From: Lachnospiraceae bacterium
Lineage (GTDB): Bacteria; Bacillota; Clostridia; Lachnospirales; Lachnospiraceae
Length of the DNA: 64,000 bases
Assembly: GCA_017615545.1 (NCBI GenBank)
Contig: JAFZZY010000028.1
Span: 34,925-98,924, forward strand
Direction of reading: 5' to 3'
Below are positions 57,072 through 64,000 of this stretch, piece after piece (position 1 is the stretch's first letter; each line of letters begins with the position of its first letter). Position numbers and translations under genes: made by a program. The notes below the pieces were generated by a model, which saw only the letters and a list, made by a program, of their open reading frames with translations, was not told where the DNA came from and searched no databases.

Positions 57072-58588
57072 TCTCTAACCTCCTTTTGAATTTTCCGGAT
57101 CTTCTTAATGAGCCAGATACCTACCAGCAGGACCAGAAGAGCCTTGATCAGGTCACCGATGTGATCTTCAACCTGTTGTTTACGATACTGCTCAAATGCC
57201 TTGGAGTAATTTCTGCGGTCACGCTTTGCCTTGAAATATTCCATGGCCTCTGAATATTTCTCCTGACGGAGAAGTGCACGACCTACGCCGATGTATGCCA
57301 GATCATAGTTACCATTCAAACGAAGTACATCGTTCCAATACTCTGCAGACTTATCATAATCCGCATTCTGATACTCACGAAGGGCATCATTGATCAGTTT
57401 ACCGAAATCCGTGATCTCGAATACCGTGATTACGGAACTCAGACCGTCAAGTACCAGTAAGGACTCTCCCATACGGTCGATCGCAACCGGCTTACGGAAG
57501 TAACCGAGACGGTTACCTGTACCACCGAATGCATAGAGCAGATTGCCCTGGAAGTCGTATGCGAAGATACGTCCACGTGTCTGGTCGATACAGCAGTAGG
57601 AGTTGTTCTCGAAAGTAACAACATCATAAAATCTGGAAGGGCCGTTCAAGTCGGCTGCATTGTTCCACTTAAGGTCGCCGACAGGCGGGTCGTTACCGTT
57701 ACGAACCAGGATATCGGATCCCGTGCTGTTCAGGCGGCGAACGGATTTCGCGCTCATGAAGTCGTTGTCATCAAAAGTGGACAATGTAACATACATGAAG
57801 CCTTCACTGTCGATCGCTACGTTGTTGTACTCAGTAGGAACGAATTTATCCAGTTTTGCCAGCTGCTCTTCCGACATGAAGAAACGCCAGATGTAATCGA
57901 TCATGTTGAAGGTAACAGGGCTCGCTCCGACATACTGTGTGAATTCACCTACGATATCGAACTCGAGGAGACCCTTGTTGATCTTCTCAGACTGAACGTA
58001 AATACGTCCGGCTGTGTCCATGATCAGTTTCTGCGGCTGGAATTTTCTTTCATTCTGCGGGTCGTTAAACGGAGTAACATCCGGTGTGAGCATTCTCTTG
58101 ATCAGCTTCCCATCTTTATCAACGTGAAGCACACGCTCGTTGCCGTAATCGGCAATGATCATTTCATATTCTTCCGTTACATAAATGTCGTACGGCTTAC
58201 TCAACTCAGCCGGTTCGCCCTCAGGGAGGCCGGTGATCTCAGTGATCACGCGAACTGCTTTGTACTCTCTGCCGTCAAAGGCGATCTCAACGATACGGTT
58301 ATTGCCGGTGTCACAGACGAAAAGCTTGTTACCGCGAACGAACTGTCCCTGCGGCTCAATGAAGTTTCCGATCTGGAGTTCCTCAGTCGAAACCGAAGCA
58401 CCGCTGATCTGCAACGTTGCACGATATGCATCCGGAGAACTTTGGAAATCACCCCAAATATCATATGTGTAACTATAGGTGGTATTGGCATCATCCGCAA
58501 ACACGTTCTCGGAAGGGATTGAAAGGACACCAGTCAGCGCTACCGCAGCGGCCACGAGAAGAGAGCCTAATTTTTTGATTTTTCTCAT
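57062..58588 (-). CDS. Exported NHL-repeat protein with TPR and C-terminal membrane helix
   Basis: The start ATG at 58588 (MRKIKKLGSLL) has AAGGGGGTG before; a GTG three codons earlier is within that site. The 508-residue protein has a signal peptide (cleavage near VFADD) and a beta-propeller of NHL-type blades (about 70-375), e.g. GQFVRGNKLFVCDTGNNRIVEI, IYVTEEYEMIIADYGNERVLHVD, GYFRKPVAIDRMGESLLVLD. TPR-like helices (about 385-470, DYDKSAEYWNDVLRLNGNYD, EKYSEAMEYFKAK) and one membrane helix (LIKALLVLLVGIWLI) with a basic cytoplasmic end complete it. It is a likely scaffold on the outer face beside the permeases. Confidence 0.82.
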   Translation of the reverse strand: MRKIKKLGSLLVAAAVALTGVLSIPSENVFADDANTTYSYTYDIWGDFQSSPDAYRATLQISGASVSTEELQIGNFIEPQGQFVRGNKLFVCDTGNNRIVEIAFDGREYKAVRVITEITGLPEGEPAELSKPYDIYVTEEYEMIIADYGNERVLHVDKDGKLIKRMLTPDVTPFNDPQNERKFQPQKLIMDTAGRIYVQSEKINKGLLEFDIVGEFTQYVGASPVTFNMIDYIWRFFMSEEQLAKLDKFVPTEYNNVAIDSEGFMYVTLSTFDDNDFMSAKSVRRLNSTGSDILVRNGNDPPVGDLKWNNAADLNGPSRFYDVVTFENNSYCCIDQTRGRIFAYDFQGNLLYAFGGTGNRLGYFRKPVAIDRMGESLLVLDGLSSVITVFEITDFGKLINDALREYQNADYDKSAEYWNDVLRLNGNYDLAYIGVGRALLRQEKYSEAMEYFKAKRDRRNYSKAFEQYRKQQVEDHIGDLIKALLVLLVGIWLIKKIRKIQKEVRECD

Positions 58589-58601
58589 TCTCTGCACCCC
58601 C

Positions 58602-59489
58602 TTAATCCTTAATACCGGAACTAGCCATCGTTTCGATGATGTTACTCTGTGTCAAAATGAATGCAAAGATAGGAACGATCATCATTACAACAGTTGCTGC
58701 ATTACCTGCGCCCTGTCTTGCAACACCGCCGGCCGTGATCTGGCCCAGTGCTGCGGGAAGACCTTTAAGTTCCTCGGCGTAGATGAAAGCACCGCCGCCG
58801 TTGTTCCACAGTGCCTGAATGGAGAAGATCATAGCGGTCAGCCATGCCGGACGAATGATAGGCATAACGATCTTCCAGTAGATACGCCACTCTTTTGCAC
58901 CGTCGATCTTTGCTGCCTCGATCAAGGTATCCGGAACGGTATCCATGAACTGCTTAATAAGGAAGAAGCCGATCGGTGAACCCCATGCCGGGATAATGAT
59001 TGCGAGGTAAGTATCGATAAAGTGAAGCTTACTCAGAATAATGAAGTTCGGGATAGCTGTTACGTATGTAGAGAACATGAGGGTCGTAACAACCAGCGAG
59101 AACAGAAATCTGCTTCCGGGGAAGCGGTACTTGGACAGAGCGTAAGCACCCATGGATGCAAACAGGATATGTCCGATGGTACCCAACAGAGTCATGAAGA
59201 CTGTGTTGAAGATGTATCTGGTAAAAGGTACCCAGGACTGTCCCATCAAGAGGAACAGGTCTGAGAAGTTATCCGTCGTCGGATTCTGTACGAACAGTTT
59301 CGGCGGGTACATGAAGATCTCGTTCAGAGGCTTCAATGAGTTGTTGATCGCGTAGATCAACGGGAATACGAAAAATGCACCGAAAAGGATCAGGACGAAG
59401 TATACGAATATATCGCCGCCGATGGAACGGTTAGGCTTACGGCCTTCACGAATACGGCCTTTTCTGACTTTTGTTTTAGTAGTAGCCAC
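58602..59489 (-). CDS. Carbohydrate ABC transporter permease (MalG-like) 1
   Basis: The 295-residue protein starts at a GTG (59489) with AAGGAGG 11 bases before. It has six predicted helices, the EAA loop LIEAAKIDGAKEWRIYWKIVMP, and the terminal sequence NIIETMASSGIKD. It pairs with the MalF-like gene upstream, 18 bases away. Confidence 0.93.
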   Translation of the reverse strand: MATTKTKVRKGRIREGRKPNRSIGGDIFVYFVLILFGAFFVFPLIYAINNSLKPLNEIFMYPPKLFVQNPTTDNFSDLFLLMGQSWVPFTRYIFNTVFMTLLGTIGHILFASMGAYALSKYRFPGSRFLFSLVVTTLMFSTYVTAIPNFIILSKLHFIDTYLAIIIPAWGSPIGFFLIKQFMDTVPDTLIEAAKIDGAKEWRIYWKIVMPIIRPAWLTAMIFSIQALWNNGGGAFIYAEELKGLPAALGQITAGGVARQGAGNAATVVMMIVPIFAFILTQSNIIETMASSGIKD

Positions 59490-59507
59490 GATTCACGTCC
59501 CTCCTTC

Positions 59508-60440
59508 CTACTGTCCGACTCTGCGGAGCAGAGACTGTACAGCCTTATTACATAAGAACATCGACAGGAACAGGATCGTCGCGATCGCGGATGCATAACC
59601 CATCTCAAAACGAAGAGTACCATAGTCGACCAAGTGGTTAACTGCTGTATGTACGGCATAGTCCGTTGAAGGCATACCACAGAGCTGCTGGGTAACATCG
59701 CCGACACCGAAGGACTGTGTGATCGCCATAACGGCACCGAACATCAACATACCTTTCATGTTCGGGAGGGTGATGTACCAAAGCTCCTGCCAACGGTTTT
59801 TGATACCGTCTACATAGCCCGCTTCGTACTGAGCTGCATCGACTGTCTGAAGACCGGCAACGAATGAAAGGAAGCCGGTACCGAGGGACATCCAAAGTAC
59901 TACGATGATGACTACAGGCATCATGTAGCGAGTATCGGTAAGCCACAGGATCGGTGCGCTCATGATACCGGTCTCAACCAGTATGGAGTTCAGGTAACCC
60001 TTACTATCACCACTGAAGATGAGGGACCAGATAATGAATGCGCCACCTGCGATGGACGGTGCGTAGAATACCAAAACGGCAACCGCACGTACGTATCTGG
60101 GAAGTTCGTGGATAAACCATGCAAACATGAAGGATGCAAGATATCCGATAGGTCCTGTGATAACTGCAAGCAGGAAGGTGTTCTTAACCGCGGTCAGGAA
60201 GATATCATCTGCAAGCAACAGGTTAATGTAGTTGGTCAATCCGTGGAATCTGGGTGCTTCGAATACGTTGTAGTATGTGAAGCTCAGAACCAGGGATACA
60301 ACGACTGGAGCTACGGTGAACAATGTGAATACCAGGAAATAGGGAAGAAGGAAGAGGTACAGTGTGCTATGCCTCTTGGCATCTTTCAATGTCCATTTCA
60401 GCTGGTTTATTTTCTTTCTTTTATAGCCGGCGAAACTCAT
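59508..60440 (-). CDS. Carbohydrate ABC transporter permease (MalF-like) 1
   Basis: The 310-residue protein has six predicted helices and the EAA loop YEAGYVDGIKNRWQELWYITLP. Its ATG directly follows the stop of solute-binding protein 1 (TAAATG), and the ribosome site lies in the last codons of that gene. It is the first permease of the operon. Confidence 0.93.
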   Translation of the reverse strand: MSFAGYKRKKINQLKWTLKDAKRHSTLYLFLLPYFLVFTLFTVAPVVVSLVLSFTYYNVFEAPRFHGLTNYINLLLADDIFLTAVKNTFLLAVITGPIGYLASFMFAWFIHELPRYVRAVAVLVFYAPSIAGGAFIIWSLIFSGDSKGYLNSILVETGIMSAPILWLTDTRYMMPVVIIVVLWMSLGTGFLSFVAGLQTVDAAQYEAGYVDGIKNRWQELWYITLPNMKGMLMFGAVMAITQSFGVGDVTQQLCGMPSTDYAVHTAVNHLVDYGTLRFEMGYASAIATILFLSMFLCNKAVQSLLRRVGQ

Positions 60441-63437
60441 TTATTTACCATCCTCCCTTCCTGTGTCAAGTCCGAATTCTTTACGTTTCTTTGCGATCTC
60501 ATCGTTGATATCGCGAGTATAGTCAAGCAATGTCTCGCGCGCGTCATCGTTTCTGTTTACAACAGCACGAACGGCGTTGGTGATATGACGGGATGTGTAG
60601 TAACCACCAGGTACTTCGGGATTACACTTAACCCATTTCCACTGTGCGTTGAGGACTGCACGATCCTCGCTGCTCCAACCGAGCTGCTGGAATGCATCCT
60701 TATTCGCTGTAGCGTAACGAGCTGCATCACCCATGACTGCCTCAAGTTCACGTCCGAAACGAACCTGTACTTCGGGGCTAGCCCACCATTTAAGGAATGT
60801 CCATGCCTTCTCAGGATCTCTTACGCTGGAAAGCATCATGGAGCACTGGCCCCAACATCCTGTGGAGTGGTCGATCACATCGCTGTTTTCCTGCTTGGTA
60901 CCGGGTACCAGTCCGAACTTCCAAAGTCCGCGGATTTCAGGTGCGAATACGGCCAATGTATTGTATGTGTTGTAGTCTGCCATACCGAGAGGGATCTCAC
61001 CGGAACGGAAACGGTTCGAGAAGTCGTAGCTTCTCGGTGTCTTATAGTGTGTGAAGAACTTGGTGTACATTTCGAATGCTTCTACAGCCTTCTGCTCATC
61101 GAGGAGAACCTTCGTATGATCATCGTCATACAAAACGCCGCCCTTCTGATACAGCATAGCGAAGAAGGAGGAAAGGTCGGGGTTCATCACGCCACCGATC
61201 ATACGCTCTACAGACGGGATCGCTACGTTCAGGTTTTTACTCTGGATCGCAGGAAGCATCGCAATGAGCTCATCCCATGTTTCGGGAGCTTCCAGTCCGA
61301 GTTCTTCCATAACGTCCGTACGATAGAACATTACGTTGTAGTACTGCGTCTCGGGGATCGCATACAATCCGGGATGGACGGTTCCGTCTTCATCCTTTGT
61401 ATCATATCTATAAGGAAGAAGTGCGCTCTCGTAGTAGTGCTTTGTTACTTCCTCAAGATCATCGAAGTTCGCCAGGTTGTAAGCCGCACCACGGATCGCG
61501 TAGTTGACGGGGTCACCCTGAGCGGTGGTAAGTACGATATCCGGGCCATTACCTGCAACTACCGCGGGCATCAGGGCTGCGGATGTAACGAGTTTCAGGT
61601 TGACGTTGATACCATAGGTCGGTGTGAATGTATCATCGATCATAGCCTTCAGAACCTGGCTCTGGTCACGACCTGTCAGGATCCATACATTGACCGTGTT
61701 TTCATCATTTGCTGAATATGTATCACCGAGTGAATTATAATCGATTACGAAAGAAGCTACGAAGGAACGGATCTCATGCATAGCATCGGAAAGGAAGTTC
61801 TTGTTTACCTTCGGAACCTCTGCGTCCGCTGCCGAAACGTAGATCGCATCGATATCGAGCTGCTGCTCGGAAAGTGTCAGGATGTCGGTACCAAGCTGGG
61901 CAACGCCCTCCTTGAAACCTGCAAGACCCTTTGTGATACGGGAAGGTCTCTTAGAGAAACGCTCCAGAGTGATCGCAAGGTTCTCAGTTGAAGCAACCTG
62001 TGTACCCTTTTCGCCGGAGTACGCTACCAGATCATCTACGATCTTGTAAAGGATCTTGTATTCCTTATCCATGGCTGCCAGAACATGAGGGAACTCTCTT
62101 TCAATATGGTAGTCACGATAAACATCGGGCTCTGTACCGGTAAGAACGATGATCTGACGATATGCGTCGTTCATACGAGCTACGCTCTCATCCATTCTCT
62201 TCAGGATGTCACCAAGCTCTCCGAGAGTAACCTCGAGGCGGATCGTGTGCTTACCCTTCTTAAGAGCAAACTTATAAGGATTTCCGTCTGCATCCGCGAT
62301 CGTCTTCATAACCCAGTCAGAGGTGTACGGGAAGGAAACAACAGATGCCTCCTCGAACGGAACCTCGCCATCGATCATGATCTTACGGTTGGAAACGTAA
62401 CCACGGTTATAGTACTGGCGTCCTTTGATGGTGATCTCGTAGTAGCCGTCCTCGGGCACCTCGAAATCCCACTCGATCCAGTCGCCTGCCACACGCCACT
62501 GTGTACCACCGATCATGTTGTAAACGGTCTTGGTGATGCTGTAGGGCTCTGTGTTTGCAGATGCATGGTCATATGTACGATACAGAGAAGGAGTGGAACG
62601 GAATTCAGCATCTTCACCCTGAATGGTTGTGATGAAGTCCGTCGTCTTATTTGTATAACTGGAAGCCGGGTTCTCTGCGAGGTATTCCTGATAAGTAGGA
62701 GTCTTATCAAGGGGACGAAGTTCGATCTTACGGATCGCCATCGCCTCGTTGGTCGCCTTCATCTGGATCTTTGTCTCACCAGCCGGGAAATAGAACTCAT
62801 AGGGTTCCTTTTCATATCCCTGGAAATCGTGAAGGCTAATGCTCTCCCAACGGGGTGCCTCGGCCTGAACCGGACGGATCTCGTTGCCGCGGTTATCAGT
62901 CTTTACTTCTGCGCCGTCGGTCCAAATACGCGTGAACGTAAAAGAGTCACAACCACGGAACGGAAGCTCGTACTTTCCAGTCTCAGCATTATAGAAATAC
63001 AGAGCGCGCTCAGGATCAACGCCACGCGAATCGTACGGGTCGTCAGCACTGCGAGCGCCAAGCGGGAAATACTCGATGTACATCGTGTACAATCCCTCCT
63101 CGGGCACGTTGATGCTCAGCACAACTTCACCGCCGTCTTTGGTGACCAGTGACTGGTATCCCTCGATCGTCTCGATGAAGGCATCCTTCGCGTCAGAGAT
63201 CTTCGTCAGATCGACGTTAACAGTTTGGCTTCCCGCCCTCTTATCGGCATACGTCTCCCGATATTTGGCGTAAGTGTTTTTGTAGCCGACCGCTGACGGG
63301 GCCGAAAGATCTGCACCGGCATACTTCTTCTCGTAATTCGGAATGCTCTTCGGCCAAGCCAAATAGACGATGACTGCAAGAATCACCACGCCGATGATCG
63401 CCCATTTGATCAGCTGCTTTTGCTTTCTGTTTCTCAT
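60441..63437 (-). CDS. Very large membrane-anchored solute-binding protein with N-terminal carbohydrate-binding-like modules
   Basis: The ATG at 63437 (MRNRKQKQLIKW) has GAGGAG about 8 bases upstream. The 998-residue protein has an N-terminal membrane helix (AIIGVVILAVIVYLAW) and no lipobox Cys, so it stays anchored. Two beta-sandwich, CBM-like segments follow (about 85-245 with NVPEEGLYTMYIEYFPL; about 265-425 with GDWIEWDFEVPEDGYYEITIKG). A helical connector (about 430-570) comes next. The C-terminal family-1 solute-binding domain (about 590-985) has VNVWILTGRDQSQVLKAMID, GNGPDIVLTTAQGDP, ETWDELIAMLP, and SSVRDPEKAWTFLKWWASPEVQ. It is twice the usual length and first in the operon. Confidence 0.88.
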   Translation of the reverse strand: MRNRKQKQLIKWAIIGVVILAVIVYLAWPKSIPNYEKKYAGADLSAPSAVGYKNTYAKYRETYADKRAGSQTVNVDLTKISDAKDAFIETIEGYQSLVTKDGGEVVLSINVPEEGLYTMYIEYFPLGARSADDPYDSRGVDPERALYFYNAETGKYELPFRGCDSFTFTRIWTDGAEVKTDNRGNEIRPVQAEAPRWESISLHDFQGYEKEPYEFYFPAGETKIQMKATNEAMAIRKIELRPLDKTPTYQEYLAENPASSYTNKTTDFITTIQGEDAEFRSTPSLYRTYDHASANTEPYSITKTVYNMIGGTQWRVAGDWIEWDFEVPEDGYYEITIKGRQYYNRGYVSNRKIMIDGEVPFEEASVVSFPYTSDWVMKTIADADGNPYKFALKKGKHTIRLEVTLGELGDILKRMDESVARMNDAYRQIIVLTGTEPDVYRDYHIEREFPHVLAAMDKEYKILYKIVDDLVAYSGEKGTQVASTENLAITLERFSKRPSRITKGLAGFKEGVAQLGTDILTLSEQQLDIDAIYVSAADAEVPKVNKNFLSDAMHEIRSFVASFVIDYNSLGDTYSANDENTVNVWILTGRDQSQVLKAMIDDTFTPTYGINVNLKLVTSAALMPAVVAGNGPDIVLTTAQGDPVNYAIRGAAYNLANFDDLEEVTKHYYESALLPYRYDTKDEDGTVHPGLYAIPETQYYNVMFYRTDVMEELGLEAPETWDELIAMLPAIQSKNLNVAIPSVERMIGGVMNPDLSSFFAMLYQKGGVLYDDDHTKVLLDEQKAVEAFEMYTKFFTHYKTPRSYDFSNRFRSGEIPLGMADYNTYNTLAVFAPEIRGLWKFGLVPGTKQENSDVIDHSTGCWGQCSMMLSSVRDPEKAWTFLKWWASPEVQVRFGRELEAVMGDAARYATANKDAFQQLGWSSEDRAVLNAQWKWVKCNPEVPGGYYTSRHITNAVRAVVNRNDDARETLLDYTRDINDEIAKKRKEFGLDTGREDGK

Positions 63438-64000
63438 AAATAGCTCCTCTCTGTATAACATTTCAATGGAAAAGCGTACTTCAGACTTTTGTAAACATCA
63501 CGTGCAAAGAACCCGGCGCGGAAGGCGCCGTCACGTAGGTTCCGCCGGATATCGTCATGCATACAAAAACCCGCCTAATGGCTTTGTGCTAACCGCACAA
63601 AAAACAGGCGATACTCTCCACATATTTATGTAACAATATTACAACAAACACGTTTTGTCTGCATTATAATTATTGCGTGCTTCTTCCCAATTATTGCTTA
63701 GCTTCTCCTTTTTGAATCCATAGGTTTTTCCTATTTTTTGAAAGAAAACCCCTATTTCCGACTGGATCCTCCCATTTGCCCTGTTTTTTCCCGTTCATCT
63801 TGGGCAATATATACAAAAAAAGAAGCTCAGTTTTCGGCCTTTTTTGTACTAATCTTATGGATTTAGGGGGGAAATCCACTTCGCTAGAACATAGTATAGC
63901 ATTTCTTACGGCTAAAATCAAGTGTTTCTAACAACTTTACTGAAATAATCGGCTGCAATTTGTGTAAATTGCCGAGAAAAAAGCGGCGCAGGGAGGCTCC
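63438..64000 (-). promoter_or_regulatory. Upstream region of the ABC operon: AraC-type sites, promoter and structured leader
   Basis: No convincing gene lies here. The minus-strand -10 box TAATAT is at 63636-63641. AATTATTGC is at 63668-63676 and again at 63689-63697 (21 bases apart), the same spacing and the same 27-base distance to the -10 box as in front of aguA. The leader of about 190 bases carries two hairpins: CGCCT / AGGCG enclosing TTTGTGC / GCACAAA (63572-63610), followed by GGTTTTTG in the RNA, and ACGTG / CACGT enclosing CGGCGC / GCGCCG (63500-63536). At the far right GCAATTT / AAATTGC (63955-63972) forms another hairpin, and GGGAGG at the window end may be the ribosome site of a plus-strand gene outside. 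Confidence 0.6.

Noticed and set aside
63572..63610. Cyclic-di-GMP riboswitch, because of CACAAAGCC-like sequence
   Set aside because: The conserved GEMM core and its paired elements are not present; the sequence folds better as a simple nested hairpin.
63663..63690. TATAAT (63663-63668) with TCCCAA-type -35 on the minus strand as the ABC operon promoter
   Set aside because: The -35 is poor and this TATAAT overlaps the first AATTATTGC site; the TAATAT at 63636-63641 gives the same geometry as the aguA promoter and is preferred.
63691..63921. 76-residue open frame before the ABC operon
   Set aside because: No ribosome site, no domain, and it lies upstream of the operator-like repeats in AT-rich sequence.

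Overview
This window looks like chromosome of an anaerobic, low-oxygen-adapted Firmicute, most likely a gut or rumen Lachnospiraceae-type Clostridium relative. The basis is strong AGGAGG-type ribosome sites, sigma-A promoters with 17-bp spacers, a rubrerythrin of the clostridial type, the glgC/glgD pair, the pth-mfd-hup-rqcP-divIC cluster, a DnaD/DnaI helicase-loading pair, and a large glucuronoxylan catabolism and transport section. No rRNA, tRNA, insertion sequence, prophage or CRISPR array was seen.

Layout. 1-0.4 kb: start of a protein cut by the window edge. 0.4-0.7 kb: five tandem hairpin units. 0.8-13.5 kb (almost all minus strand): copper ATPase, small alarmone synthetase, SDR oxidoreductase, orphan FtsX-type permease, rubrerythrin (plus strand), cytidylate-kinase-like protein, NhaD/ArsB-type transporter, DivIC, RqcP, HU and a SurA/PrsA-like lipoprotein. 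13.6-20.2 kb: mfd, pth, glgD, glgC. 20.4-26.8 kb: a GNAT and three tandem zinc-ribbon/TPR-like paralogues; two carry TIR domains (one frameshifted) and the third is membrane-anchored and has no TIR. 27.1-32.5 kb (plus): murC, dnaD-like, dnaI-like, prs. 32.7-38.5 kb: LRR lipoprotein, flippase, DUF2142 protein, and two secreted proteins that share a sorting-like tail.

38.6-44.8 kb: aguA-uxuA-uxuB (release and breakdown of glucuronate side chains of xylan) opposite an AraC-family activator. 44.9-45.3 kb: a second array of five hairpins with a different sequence but the same design. 45.3-47.8 kb: aldo/keto reductase, TetR and a frameshifted hydrolase. 47.9-63.4 kb: one long operon encoding two solute-binding proteins, four ABC permeases, a DUF5696 lipoprotein, a YIP1-family membrane protein, an NHL/TPR membrane protein and a GH3 glycosidase. 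It has no ABC ATPase.

Main inference. The upstream regions of aguA and of the 15-kb transport operon carry the same AATTATTGC-type direct repeat, with copies 21 bp apart and the same distance (27 bp) from a -10 box. This ties the poorly described transport operon to the glucuronoxylan regulon and gives its unknown proteins (DUF5696, YIP1, NHL/TPR) a testable role in xylan-derived oligosaccharide uptake. The other leading candidates for undescribed biology are the TIR paralogue cluster and the two hairpin arrays.
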